A stretch of 64,000 bases of DNA from Oscillospiraceae bacterium (GCA_009782405.1 WRJC01000007.1:33734-97733), one strand, 5' to 3'; shown: positions 53,021 to 62,114, numbered from the stretch's first letter. Numbers and translations: made by a program. Notes: a model not told the origin generated them from the sequence alone.

Positions 53021-54416
53021 TGTCAGCTTCATATCCATTTGGGATGCTGAGCGCGACTTCGCCAAAACAAGCGGCATAGGCGGCAGCCTCTATTTCTTCT
53101 TTTGTGGCCGGAAGCCCCAATGTGATATTGTATTTGATCGTGTTTTCGAAAATTTCCGGTTCTTGGCTTACCAATGTCGCTATGTCCCCCAGAGCGCAAA
53201 TTTGCAAATACCCTGCCCCGTCAACTGCAATATTCCCGTTTACGGGCAGCAGCCCGCGCAAAATATTGAGGCAGGTGCTTTTTCCCGCGCCGCTTTCACC
53301 CACGAAAGCAATGCGTTTGCCCCGGCCGAGCTCAATCGAATCGCAATGAAGTTCTGCTTGGCCATCGCCATATGCGAAATCAATTTTATTAACGTTTAGC
53401 GTTCGCCAATTGGCGGGTATCGTTTCCATGATTTTTGAACCCGGCATGGCGGAAGATGAATCCTCGTCAATTATCATTGCCGCCGCGTTGTAGTCCTGCC
53501 ACCAATGGATCGCATATTCGTAATCGCCGGTATAAAATCCGAATGCGCCCATCAATATGTCGAGATATTGGAAGACCGCCGCCACAGACCCCACCATAAT
53601 GACAGCACCGGCCGCCGACCGCGAATAAATATAGTAGGCTATCATCCCTACATTCAGCGCGACCATGAGCAAGGCGTTCAAAAAGCATTTTACCTGCGTA
53701 ACCCTGTGCTCCCTCACCAAATGCGGAAATATTTCGTCTATCCTGTCTTCCAAGTCAATGCGGGCGCGCCTGCCCAAGCGGAGCACGATTATTGTCGTGA
53801 TATTGCTTATATAGTCCATCAGCGCCGCGGCAAGTTTATGGAACAATTCGTTTTGGGCGCGGTATTCGGGAACAGATTTTTTATACAGCCATTTCGTTAT
53901 GTATATTGATAAAATGCCCGCCGCGCAACCCACGACGGCCACTACCGGGGATAAAACCCATAAAAATATCGATGCGCCGATCAGGTTCACGATAACTTCG
54001 ATGTAGGCGGATTGGCACTGGCCAAAACCAAACAGGGCGTCGGCCGCTTTGTTTATGCGGTCGATGACATTTGCGGAATGATGGTTGCTGTGCCATGACA
54101 GCGGCAGCCCCTGGAGTTTGTCGTATGCCGAAAGCACAAAACGTTTTCGATTGCGAAAAGCCAAATATCTTTCAGTTGAGCGGGCGAGCCGATGGCCGAT
54201 CTCAAAAACGGCAAAACCGATGACATACCATGCAAGCCATTTTCCGGCTTCGCTCAATTGTCCGGTTTGCAAACAGTTGAGAGCCATCGCAAAAGCGTAG
54301 GGCTTGCACAGCTGGCCGGAAACGGAAAACACGTGCCAAAAAAGATACCAAGCCACCCGCCATTGTTCGGGATGGGCGCATTGCCAATGTTTCTTGAAAA
54401 GACGCAAAAAATCCAT
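52680..54416 (-). CDS. ABC exporter, fused permease and ATPase
   Basis: A 578-residue half-transporter. Its membrane domain (about 1-320, up to six helices) is followed by an ATPase with Walker A GESGAGKST, Q-loop VSQEPEIFENTIKYN, signature NLSGGEKQRLALARGVL, Walker B SLILLDEPTGSLDAET and H-loop VSTLHRLH. These match the MsbA/LmrA/bacteriocin-exporter type. It is unusually rich in Cys, His, Gln and Trp compared with the neighbours, and its 3' end truncates relE, both suggesting recent arrival. ATG 54416 with AAGGGAG upstream. The exported substrate is unknown; a homodimer is likely, as no partner gene is adjacent. Confidence 0.88.
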   Translation of the reverse strand: MDFLRLFKKHWQCAHPEQWRVAWYLFWHVFSVSGQLCKPYAFAMALNCLQTGQLSEAGKWLAWYVIGFAVFEIGHRLARSTERYLAFRNRKRFVLSAYDKLQGLPLSWHSNHHSANVIDRINKAADALFGFGQCQSAYIEVIVNLIGASIFLWVLSPVVAVVGCAAGILSIYITKWLYKKSVPEYRAQNELFHKLAAALMDYISNITTIIVLRLGRRARIDLEDRIDEIFPHLVREHRVTQVKCFLNALLMVALNVGMIAYYIYSRSAAGAVIMVGSVAAVFQYLDILMGAFGFYTGDYEYAIHWWQDYNAAAMIIDEDSSSAMPGSKIMETIPANWRTLNVNKIDFAYGDGQAELHCDSIELGRGKRIAFVGESGAGKSTCLNILRGLLPVNGNIAVDGAGYLQICALGDIATLVSQEPEIFENTIKYNITLGLPATKEEIEAAAYAACFGEVALSIPNGYEADIRENGVNLSGGEKQRLALARGVLAMRESSLILLDEPTGSLDAETETKIYQRLFAMFPDACIVSTLHRLHLLPMFDCIYVFQNGRIAEMGSFGELKDSGGILSKLWNIYQSGNN

Positions 54417-54506
54417 AAAAAACTCCCTTCTCAGCAAATAATTCCATGCCTTTTTGTGCCCTTGCCGACCGTAAATCAACAAAAATCATAAATTTAATGC
54501 AATATC

Positions 54507-54535
54507 TTGATTTTCTGTTTCAATTGTGATACAAT
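54507..54535 (+). promoter_or_regulatory. Promoter of SBP6
   Basis: TTGATT (54507-54512), 17-bp spacer, TACAAT (54530-54535); short leader before the AAAGGAGGG site. Confidence 0.7.
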
Positions 54536-54558
54536 TTAGCTAAAAGGAGGGTATAATA

Positions 54559-56109
54559 ATGAATATTTGGAATTTCCGGGAAAAAATGCCAAAAATATCC
54601 GCCGCGGTTATGCTCGCGGCAATCATTTGCTCGGTGCTGCCGTTTGTTTTGGCTTGCAGCCAAAACACAGCTGAGGGCGGCGAGTCCGCCAATGGACGCG
54701 CCGACGCGGAAGAAGGGGAAAACGGCGACGGCGGCCGGCCGGAAGGCGAATCCGACGCTCGAAAAATACTTTCGGAAGCCCCCGAAAAAGATTTCGAAAA
54801 TTATGAGTACAGGATTTTGTCGAGGGGCGAATCATACACCCTTTGGGAAGGCACGGACGCAGCCACAGCCGAGGAAAACGGCGATTTGATCAACGATGCG
54901 GTTTACAAAAAAAACAGGACGATAGAAGCAAAATACAATATACAGATCGTTAACAAGCCTTCTTCCGATATTTTGGGCTCGGCGAGGAAAGCCGTCAGTT
55001 CGGGTACGGACGAATACGACATAATGATGGGTGCGCTGAGCGGTTTCGCCGATACTTTGTCGCAGGGGGGCATGCTCGCGGACATGAAAAACATACCCTA
55101 TATCGATCTGGCAAAACCGTGGTATGACCAGAAAGCCAACGACGACCTCACCATAGCGCACAAATTGTACGTGACGATAAGCGATATAGGGAAGGTGGAC
55201 AAAGACGCGACTTGGTCATATCTGTTCAACAAGCAATTGGTCAGCGACTTTTCGCTTGAAAACCCTTATCAGCTGGTTCGCGACGGAAAATGGACGATCG
55301 ACAAATTGCTCGAAATGTGCAAAGGCATATCGAGGGACCTAAACGGCGACGGAAAAATGGACTTCGAAGATATGTACGGCTACGCCGGGGAAACCTACAA
55401 TTTGTACTTGGGCGTTTTGAGTTCGGGCAGCAGCATAACCTCAAAAAACCCTGACGACTTGCCCATATATACCGGGCTCGACGATGCGGGAATAAATTCG
55501 TTCCAGAAGCTATTGTCGATGCTGGGCGACAAGACTTTGTGCCTTAGGGCGGACGATTACTACGGCTCCGGCAAAGAAGTCTGGGGCGGTACGGGAATCA
55601 TGGACACGGCCTTCAAGGAAAACCGGATTTTATTCTTCGACACTAGCATGGCAAGAGTCGTGTTTTACAGGAACATGGATGCCGATTTCGGGATAGTGCC
55701 GCCGCCAAAGCGCGACGAGGCGCAAAAGGAGTATATAAGCACGGTATCGGTAAGATCGACCAATTCGCTTTGCGTCCCCGTTACCGTTTTTGATTTCGAA
55801 CGGACGGGGATCATCACCGATGCGCTCGCCTGCGAATCCTATCATACGCTGATACCCGCGTATTATGACGTGCAGCTGAAGACAAAATTCGCGCGCGACG
55901 ACGAATCGTCCGAAATGCTCGATTTGATCTTTGCAGGCAGGAAATTCGATCTGGCGCTTTTGTATGACTGGGCGGGGGTGACCAGCGCCTTTGAGTCCGC
56001 CATGCAGAGAAATTCCCCCGACATAGTCTCCGCCCTCGAAAAAATACAGGAAAAAGTCATGGCCCAGATCGAAAAAACAATCGAAGCCTACGAAAGTTTT
56101 GAACAATAA
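54559..56109 (+). CDS. Extracellular solute-binding lipoprotein SBP6
   Basis: A 516-residue lipoprotein (lipobox VLAC, Cys33) with a Glu/Gly-rich linker. Signatures: NGDLINDAVYKKN...IEAKYN, Ca-loop DLNGDGKMDFED, AKPWYDQKANDD (PWY variant of PWW), and PAYYDVQLKTKFARDDES with EMLDLIF. Its own promoter and a strong terminator (56123-56164) make it a single-gene unit; it has no adjacent enzyme, unlike most other SBPs here. Confidence 0.87.
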   Translation: MNIWNFREKMPKISAAVMLAAIICSVLPFVLACSQNTAEGGESANGRADAEEGENGDGGRPEGESDARKILSEAPEKDFENYEYRILSRGESYTLWEGTDAATAEENGDLINDAVYKKNRTIEAKYNIQIVNKPSSDILGSARKAVSSGTDEYDIMMGALSGFADTLSQGGMLADMKNIPYIDLAKPWYDQKANDDLTIAHKLYVTISDIGKVDKDATWSYLFNKQLVSDFSLENPYQLVRDGKWTIDKLLEMCKGISRDLNGDGKMDFEDMYGYAGETYNLYLGVLSSGSSITSKNPDDLPIYTGLDDAGINSFQKLLSMLGDKTLCLRADDYYGSGKEVWGGTGIMDTAFKENRILFFDTSMARVVFYRNMDADFGIVPPPKRDEAQKEYISTVSVRSTNSLCVPVTVFDFERTGIITDALACESYHTLIPAYYDVQLKTKFARDDESSEMLDLIFAGRKFDLALLYDWAGVTSAFESAMQRNSPDIVSALEKIQEKVMAQIEKTIEAYESFEQ

Positions 56110-56122
56110 TTTAATTTTGCGA

Positions 56123-56164
56123 AAAAATGCCCGCGAAAAGACAAATAATTTCGCGGGCATTTTT
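56123..56164. terminator. Bidirectional terminator between SBP6 and CBM9 protein A
   Basis: Perfect 16-bp arms AAAAATGCCCGCGAAA (56123-56138) and TTTCGCGGGCATTTTT (56149-56164), 10-base loop, A/T tracts on both sides so it works in either direction. An almost identical copy is at 61044-61085. Confidence 0.9.
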
Positions 56165-56213
56165 GTCAGCCTAAGTGTTTCAGATTTCGCTTCTTCTCTT
56201 TTTGGAAGCGGCA
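56123..56213. repeat. 3' repeat unit, copy A (terminator plus end of CBM9 gene)
   Basis: The terminator together with the following bases encoding the last residues of CBM9 protein A (TCAGATTTCGCTTCTTCTC on plus) is nearly identical to 61044-61131. Only a few positions differ in the spacer. It marks a shared 3' module of the two CBM9 genes. Confidence 0.8.
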
Positions 56214-57091
56214 AACAAAACCGCCATCGCCGCCAGCACGAAATACATCGCCGTATTGTCTCCTGTCTGGGCTGCTGCCGCCGGAGCTTCGGTCTGGGGT
56301 TCCGGTGCGGCTGCTGCCGGCGCTTCTTCCGCCGGGGCGGGTTCCGGTTCGGGCTCGGGCTCTGGTTCGGGGGCTGCGGGCGCCGCGCCCAGCGTCACAA
56401 ATCCCCCGCCGTCATATATGTCGTTCATCAACCCCTGGCCATACTGCACTATTATCGGCGGATCGAGCACGACTATGTAGTCGAATGTGAATTTATGCCC
56501 CTCCACAAACTTGTATGTGCCCGTCCTGTCGAGCTGCGTCCACGGCAGCGCCACTTCGTAATATGTGGTCTTTTTCGCTTCGTCCCTGATCGTTATGTAA
56601 TCAAACAATTTTACAGGCGAAACGTTTTCGACGGAATCGTAGCGGTCGTCTTCGGGGACTGAACCGGTATATTTGAATTCCTGCGTGCCGTCTTCGGAAA
56701 AATTGATGGCCAATTGGATTTGGCTGTCTTCGTCAAAATCGTCGGGCAGCCCGGCGAGTATCGCCAAATACATGCATGATCCGTCCGCCGCCACTTTCGG
56801 ATTGTTCACCGGCTCGTAACTGTCGTGGATCGCCTCGATGAAAACATACAGGTTCGCATCGTCCCACGTCAAGTACGTCGAGCCTTTGCCTTCTTTGTCG
56901 GAATCCCTGTCTTCGAGAAATTCTTCGGTGGCGTAGAAATCATGGAGCTTGAAATAGCAGTCGTCGAGCTTGCCGTCTATGACAGGCGGCGTGTTTGTTT
57001 TCGGAATCGTGAATTCGTCAAAGGCCGAAACGGGGACGCATAAAATCAAAGCCATCATGCAAAGCGCTAAAATTGCAGCTATTTTTTTCAT
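56180..57091 (-). CDS. Surface protein A: CBM9-like domain with wall-sorting tail
   Basis: A 303-residue exported protein: signal peptide (about 1-23, ending VSAF), a CBM9-like beta-sandwich (about 30-245; PPVIDGKLDDCYFKLHDFY, YLTWDDANLYVFIEAI), a Pro/Glu repeat spacer (PEPEPEPEPEPAPAEEAPAA), then a sorting-type tail: QTGDN (275-279), hydrophobic helix, KKRRSEI. The tail is nearly identical to that of protein B at 61101, but the binding domain differs. CBM9 domains bind sugar ends of glycans. The role may be to hold substrate near the SBPs (inference). Single-gene unit with own promoter and terminator. Confidence 0.8.
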   Translation of the reverse strand: MKKIAAILALCMMALILCVPVSAFDEFTIPKTNTPPVIDGKLDDCYFKLHDFYATEEFLEDRDSDKEGKGSTYLTWDDANLYVFIEAIHDSYEPVNNPKVAADGSCMYLAILAGLPDDFDEDSQIQLAINFSEDGTQEFKYTGSVPEDDRYDSVENVSPVKLFDYITIRDEAKKTTYYEVALPWTQLDRTGTYKFVEGHKFTFDYIVVLDPPIIVQYGQGLMNDIYDGGGFVTLGAAPAAPEPEPEPEPEPAPAEEAPAAAAPEPQTEAPAAAAQTGDNTAMYFVLAAMAVLFAASKKRRSEI

Positions 57092-57133
57092 AAAAATTTA
57101 ACCTCCGAAATTTTTTATTGATAATGTTGGCTA

Positions 57134-57173
57134 TATGTATGTTAACACAAAATTTTATATTTGTCAATACCTT
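57134..57173 (-). promoter_or_regulatory. Promoter of CBM9 gene A
   Basis: Minus strand: TTGACA (57162-57167), 17-bp spacer, TAACAT (57139-57144). The surrounding 40 bp (57134-57173) match 62075-62114, the promoter of CBM9 gene B, at all but three positions. Confidence 0.8.
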
Positions 57174-57223
57174 GATAGGGCGAATAAATTCTTTTTTTGT
57201 TTTTTCACTTTGTCCGACGCAAA

Positions 57224-59554
57224 TCACGGCGCAATTTCTTGGCCGTATATCCTCACTTCGTACACCCTTGCATTTCCCCCGCCCCAGGTCTTGTTCACAT
57301 TCAGCCTGATGCTTACGCTTTTTATATTTTCAAATTCATGCCTGCGAAAACGGTGGAAATTGTCCGTCACTTTTGCGATCGGTTCCCATTTGCCGTCGAT
57401 CAAGGCTTCTATTTCGTAGTCCCGCACCAAAAGCTCCGAAACCCTTTTCCCGCAATCCAATGGCATTTCGCGGTATGTCCGTTCTATCGAGTCGAATGAA
57501 ATTTGCACCATGGCGATGTTTTGAGGTTCATCCCAGGCGAATTGCGCCGATTGCGGGAGGCTCTGCGAGGGGTCGCTTTGCCACATCCTCACCGGATTGT
57601 ATGAAAACCTGCGGTTTATCCCATTTGTCAAGTTGATGGCTTCCGCATAACCCGGATTAGGCGAAATTTCGAAAACGGGGCATTTCGGCTCGGCGGCATA
57701 TTCGTCCTTCGCATCGGTCACAAAACGCGCAAAATCGTAAAACCGCTCTTCGAAAGCCATTTTTATTTCGCCTCCTTCTGCGCTTTCCACTATGATTACA
57801 TAACGTTCCTCGTCCGCGCACTCGTCTTTTTTGATCAATTCCGCATCAAAATTAAAAACCGCCATATGTGCGCCCGGCTCGGCATAAGCTCGAGCCTCCG
57901 CGATTTTTTCGAAAATTTCTTTCCTGTTGTCAAAACCCCACTCCACTTCGTTGACCCGCTTCTCGTACCCAAAAACCGCCGGGTAATTTTGTTTGTGTTC
58001 TTTGTAGCGCTGAGGCCAGCTTCTGAGCAAAAGTTTCGCCTTGAGGGCGACCGGTTTGTCCGATGTGTTTTCAAATTTGAAAGATATATTTTCAAGGCGT
58101 TCGGGCCAGTCCCAAAGCATTATGCCCGCCGGGACGGCCAAATCGACCCAGCCGTCTGTCCGCGAAGCTTTGAATTCGCGTTCGCTTGTGGCCGATATTT
58201 TTGCCTTTTTTGCGAGGTCGTTTCCGTCGAGGTTTCCAAAGCCCGGAATCGATGCGTCATTTAGCAAAAGCCGCTGCTGAAGCGATTTTATGTGGTTTTC
58301 GTAAATGTCCCGCGGGTTGCACTTCAAAGTTTTGCACATGGCGGCAGCCGTTCCCGCCGCCTGCCCCACTGTGGACAATGTGCGCTGGAGCCTCGCCGAA
58401 CCGTGGGCGATATGCGAAACGCTCATAAGCCTTGAAGCGAAAAACAAGTTTTCCACGTCTTTGGAATAAATGCTGCGGTATGGGATCGTATATATGGGCG
58501 GTATGGAAAAATATACGATTTTCACATAATCCGGCTTTTCGGGGCGGGGATAATGTATGTCCAATGCAAAGCCTCCATACGCTATCGCGTCGTCGAAAAT
58601 TCTGCCGCTTTCGATGTCCTGCTGGGTCAGCACATAATCGCCGGCAAAACGACGGCTTTCGCGTTTGCAGAGCCGGGATCCCAGCCAGGAAAGTTCCCAG
58701 TTTTTCGCATGTTCTTTGTCCTTGCCGTTTTTTATGTGGTTCCAGGCGCTGTATATGCACATGGTCGCCATTTCGTATATTTGCCGCTCGTCTTCTATCG
58801 TGTCGCGGTTGCCGCCCGTTTCGACGGGAAAAAAGAAATATTGATAATCGTCCCTGCCCGGGTTCAGCCCCGGGTTTTCGCTGTATCCCGGATAAAACTC
58901 CGGGGTTCCCGGAGGGGGTATGAACTCTGTGGGATGGCCGACGTTTCGTATCAGCCCTACCAGGCTGCTGCCCATTGTCACCGGGCTGTCGGTTTCGGGC
59001 GCCAGGCGCTCGCCGTATTTTTCGCGGCTCTCCCTCCCTTTATTGAACTTTGCCCCGGCCAGCGCGGATACAGCCCCGTCCCCGGACGCATCTATCACCG
59101 CCGTTTTGACTTCTATATATTTGGCATGGTAGGCCCCGGTGTCTTCGACCATCAGCCCGGCAATGCGGTTATTTTTCGTTTTGTCCATCACGGGTTCTTT
59201 GGCGTAATGGCTCCGGAGCACTTGCACACCCGCTTCTTTCAGCGCCTGATAAAGCACGGTATCCCACATGGGCGATATGTTGTAATGCATATCGGGCGTG
59301 ACGGTTTTCGCCCTATACCAAGCGGCGGTTTCGGTTAGTTCCTCGATTATGCCCGTTTCGGCGGAAAAAGTATGGAACCTGTGGGCTCCCGAGGGGTGGA
59401 CGCCCGCATCCGAACTCGAATTGCCCCCGAGCACCAGGGATTTTTCCAACAAAACCACGTCGCAGCCTTCCCGCGCCGCTGCGATGGCGGCGCATATGCC
59501 CGCCAGCCCCGCTCCGATGACTGCAATGTCGGCTTTCAATTTTTGAATCTCCAT
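57224..59554 (-). CDS. FAD-dependent oxidoreductase with C-terminal discoidin-like domain
   Basis: A 776-residue protein without signal peptide. It has the N-terminal dinucleotide-binding motif IAVIGAGLAGICAAIAAARE with GGNSSSDAGVHPSGAH (FAD_oxidored type), an FAD-domain finish FFASRLMSVSHIAHGSARLQ, and TVGQAAGTAAAMC. Residues from about 470 on form beta-rich domains, the last (about 640-776) resembling a discoidin/F5/8-type fold (IERTYREMPLDCGKRVSELL, SIRLNVNKTWGG). Similar proteins occur in polysaccharide loci; the substrate is unknown. It starts 11 bp after SBP7 and is probably co-transcribed with it. Confidence 0.82.
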   Translation of the reverse strand: MEIQKLKADIAVIGAGLAGICAAIAAAREGCDVVLLEKSLVLGGNSSSDAGVHPSGAHRFHTFSAETGIIEELTETAAWYRAKTVTPDMHYNISPMWDTVLYQALKEAGVQVLRSHYAKEPVMDKTKNNRIAGLMVEDTGAYHAKYIEVKTAVIDASGDGAVSALAGAKFNKGRESREKYGERLAPETDSPVTMGSSLVGLIRNVGHPTEFIPPPGTPEFYPGYSENPGLNPGRDDYQYFFFPVETGGNRDTIEDERQIYEMATMCIYSAWNHIKNGKDKEHAKNWELSWLGSRLCKRESRRFAGDYVLTQQDIESGRIFDDAIAYGGFALDIHYPRPEKPDYVKIVYFSIPPIYTIPYRSIYSKDVENLFFASRLMSVSHIAHGSARLQRTLSTVGQAAGTAAAMCKTLKCNPRDIYENHIKSLQQRLLLNDASIPGFGNLDGNDLAKKAKISATSEREFKASRTDGWVDLAVPAGIMLWDWPERLENISFKFENTSDKPVALKAKLLLRSWPQRYKEHKQNYPAVFGYEKRVNEVEWGFDNRKEIFEKIAEARAYAEPGAHMAVFNFDAELIKKDECADEERYVIIVESAEGGEIKMAFEERFYDFARFVTDAKDEYAAEPKCPVFEISPNPGYAEAINLTNGINRRFSYNPVRMWQSDPSQSLPQSAQFAWDEPQNIAMVQISFDSIERTYREMPLDCGKRVSELLVRDYEIEALIDGKWEPIAKVTDNFHRFRRHEFENIKSVSIRLNVNKTWGGGNARVYEVRIYGQEIAP

Positions 59555-59565
59555 AAATGCCCCCT

Positions 59566-61023
59566 TTATTTTTTGTAACTTTCTATCAAGTCGCCGAGGT
59601 TCTTTTCGATTTTGGCGCTTCTTTTTTCATAGGCCGAAACAAGGTCTCCGTTTGCAGCCAAAGTGTCGTTGAACAAGTTTCCTATATCTTCCAGCGACTG
59701 ATTGTTCACATAGGCAAAATCATATATTATGTTGCCGCGTATCAAATCGAGCATTTCCCCCGATTCCATGTCGCGCGACTGCTTCAATTTCAGCGAAATA
59801 TCATAATAGGCGGGTATAGTGGTGGATATGCTCTCGCTTGCAAGGGCTTCAATTATGATTTCGGACATTTTTTGGTCTTTGACAGACGACGGTATGCCGA
59901 CAATCGTAAATTTTTCCAGCACGACTGTGCGGTATTTTTCCTGCGCTTCGTCGTATTTGGGCATTGGGATCAGCCCGAAATCGATTTCCATCGAACGCAG
60001 CGACTGCGCCGAAGACAATAACGAAGTCATGAGCAAAATCCTCGCTTCAGAAAACACTTTTTCCATGGAACTGTAAGTTTGTAGGGTATCGCCGGTCAGA
60101 GGATGTTTGAATACGTGTTCCTTGTCAGAGAGCAGCGACTTCATTTTGTCGAATATGTCGAGCATCTTTTCGCCCATATACGTCATTTTCGGCAAACCGT
60201 TTTCCCCTCTTTCGGAAAAATTCGCGCCCATGTTCATCATAATCGTTTTTATCGGGTTGCCTTCCAGCATCAGCCCGTATTTATCCGCCGCATCGAATAT
60301 CCCGTTGCCGTCGACGTCTTCGGAAACCATTTTCGCCAATTCCGCCATTTTGGCAAAAGTCCATTTTCCATCCCTCACGAGCTGATAGGGCATATCGATG
60401 CCGTAATCCGTGAAGAGCTGTTTGTTGAAAAACATCAAAATCATTTCTTCGAGCGTGTTGAAAGCTATGTCCCCGGTCGCAGTATACAAAACGCCGTTTA
60501 TCTCCATGTTGCCGGCAAAATCCGAAGACCACCAGGGTTTGCCGAAATCGATGTGCTCTGAATCCAGCAGATTCAAAAATATTCCGTCCCCGGTGAGCGC
60601 CATAAGATAATTCGCCGCCCCCGCGACCATGTCGTATGCCCCGTCCCCTGCAAGCACGCTGTTTCGCAATGCGTCTATAAATATCTGGCGCTGCGAAAAG
60701 TTGCCGATTACGGGAATGGGTTGTATGTTTACCCCGAAGCGCCCCTCCACAGCCCTGCTCCGCTTGTACACGGCATCGTTGACTACATCCCCGTTTTCGG
60801 ATTCGGCAGCAAATTCGCGCTCATATTCCTCCCGCATCAATATATTGAAATCCGCCCCGTTGAAATTGGTTTCAGGCAAATTATCTCCGATTTCCGTTTC
60901 CGCCTGATTGTATTCCGTCTCTTTTGCCCTTTCGCCCGATGGATCATCCGTTTTGTCCCCGCACGAAAACAATGCGACCAGCAAAATCAAAACGATAAAT
61001 GGCGCAAGACATTTTTTTTTCAT
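59566..61023 (-). CDS. Extracellular solute-binding lipoprotein SBP7
   Basis: A 485-residue lipoprotein (lipobox LFSC, Cys21), shortest of the eight. Signatures: NGDVVNDAVYKRS, Ca-loop DVDGNGIFDAAD, FGKPWWSSDFAGN, and PAYYDISLKLKQSRDMES with MLDLI. ATG 61023; the upstream region contains the terminator of CBM9 gene B. It leads a two-gene operon with the FAD oxidoreductase. No clear promoter hexamers were found in the short gap. Confidence 0.87.
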   Translation of the reverse strand: MKKKCLAPFIVLILLVALFSCGDKTDDPSGERAKETEYNQAETEIGDNLPETNFNGADFNILMREEYEREFAAESENGDVVNDAVYKRSRAVEGRFGVNIQPIPVIGNFSQRQIFIDALRNSVLAGDGAYDMVAGAANYLMALTGDGIFLNLLDSEHIDFGKPWWSSDFAGNMEINGVLYTATGDIAFNTLEEMILMFFNKQLFTDYGIDMPYQLVRDGKWTFAKMAELAKMVSEDVDGNGIFDAADKYGLMLEGNPIKTIMMNMGANFSERGENGLPKMTYMGEKMLDIFDKMKSLLSDKEHVFKHPLTGDTLQTYSSMEKVFSEARILLMTSLLSSAQSLRSMEIDFGLIPMPKYDEAQEKYRTVVLEKFTIVGIPSSVKDQKMSEIIIEALASESISTTIPAYYDISLKLKQSRDMESGEMLDLIRGNIIYDFAYVNNQSLEDIGNLFNDTLAANGDLVSAYEKRSAKIEKNLGDLIESYKK

Positions 61024-61043
61024 TTTTATCAGTCCTTCCGTTT

Positions 61044-61085
61044 AAAAATGCCCGCGAAAAGACATATAATTTCGCGGGCATTTTT
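61044..61085. terminator. Terminator after CBM9 gene B
   Basis: Same 16-bp arms as at 56123: AAAAATGCCCGCGAAA (61044-61059) and TTTCGCGGGCATTTTT (61070-61085), 10-base loop. It ends the CBM9 B transcript just before SBP7. Confidence 0.9.
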
Positions 61086-61131
61086 GTCAGCCTGAATGTT
61101 TCAGATTTCGCTTCTTCTCTTTTTTGACCCG
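61044..61131. repeat. 3' repeat unit, copy B
   Basis: Partner of 56123-56213: terminator plus the shared coding end KKRRSEI region of CBM9 protein B. Confidence 0.8.
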
Positions 61132-62030
61132 GCAAGCAAAACCGCCATCGCCGCGATCACAAAATACATCGCCGGATTGTCTCCTGTCTGGGGCGCTGCC
61201 GCCGGCACTTCGGTCTGGGGTTCCACCGCTGCCACAGGGGCGGCTTCTTCCACAGGAGCGGGAGCGGCTTCCTCTTCCGGAGGCGGGGCCGCTTCCTCTT
61301 CCACGACTCCCGTGACCTCTCCGGCGGACAACACGATAAAGTCGGCTTCCGCAGGCACCCAGCTTTTGGCTTCGCCGGTCGAAGAGCCGGAGAACACCAT
61401 CGCGCGCGTGTCCGGGTCGGTCATGTCGTTGATCTGAAACAAAAACCCTATGTCCGCGCCGGCTCCCCTGCCCTTTTGAATCGGTATCTTGAACTCGACG
61501 GCGTAGCCGCCGTCAATGAACTTGGCTTTGCCTTCGAATACGCCATCGGCCGCGCTTTCTTCCTGGCCGTATGAATTTTCGCCGTCGGTGATATTGGTCT
61601 GGAAGGAACGGTACCCGTAGGCGTCTATGCGGAACTGGTCAAAGTCCCCGCCTTCCTCGTCGTTGGCCCAGTCTATGAACACTTCAAGGCTGTCGCACAT
61701 CCAGGGCTGCCCGCTCTGATCCAAATAATCGCCGACTGGCACGATGGTTTTGTCCTTGATTTCGCTGTAGATATAGAGGAAACCGTCAGACCAGAGAATC
61801 CAGGCCGCGCCCCTCGTGTCGGTGTCCTCCTCGTCGTAGACCTGGGTCCTGAATATGTCGAGTTTTAAGCCCTTGTCATAAACCGCGTCTTTTTCGCCGT
61901 CGATCGCTATGGAATCGGATGTTTTCGGCACGTCGCCGTAGCTTGCGTTTGCTTTGTGGGCCGCGGCCGGAATTGCCATCGACGATAAAAGCAAGAGCGC
62001 CGCTGTCAGGATTGCGAGCGTTTTTTTCAT
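61101..62030 (-). CDS. Surface protein B: CBM9-like domain with wall-sorting tail
   Basis: A 309-residue exported protein with signal peptide (about 1-24), then a CBM9 domain (about 30-215; IAIDGEKDAVYDKGLKLDIF, WILWSDGFLYIYSEIKDKTI, DSLEVFIDWANDEEGG). An Ala/Glu/Pro spacer and a tail PQTGDN (280-285), hydrophobic helix, KKRRSEI follow. The binding domain is much closer to the CBM9 of xylanases than that of protein A, and the two domains differ greatly, while tails, promoters and terminators match. It probably anchors to the cell wall via a class of sortase not visible here. Confidence 0.85.
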   Translation of the reverse strand: MKKTLAILTAALLLLSSMAIPAAAHKANASYGDVPKTSDSIAIDGEKDAVYDKGLKLDIFRTQVYDEEDTDTRGAAWILWSDGFLYIYSEIKDKTIVPVGDYLDQSGQPWMCDSLEVFIDWANDEEGGDFDQFRIDAYGYRSFQTNITDGENSYGQEESAADGVFEGKAKFIDGGYAVEFKIPIQKGRGAGADIGFLFQINDMTDPDTRAMVFSGSSTGEAKSWVPAEADFIVLSAGEVTGVVEEEAAPPPEEEAAPAPVEEAAPVAAVEPQTEVPAAAPQTGDNPAMYFVIAAMAVLLAGSKKRRSEI

Positions 62031-62074
62031 AATTCTTTTACCTTTCTTTTGGATTTTTGATTTGTAAACTCAAT

Positions 62075-62114
62075 TATGTATGTTAACATAAAATATCATA
62101 TTTGTCAATACCTT
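62075..62114 (-). promoter_or_regulatory. Promoter of CBM9 gene B
   Basis: Minus strand: TTGACA (62103-62108), 17-bp spacer, TAACAT (62080-62085). Nearly the same 40 bp as at 57134-57173. Confidence 0.8.
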
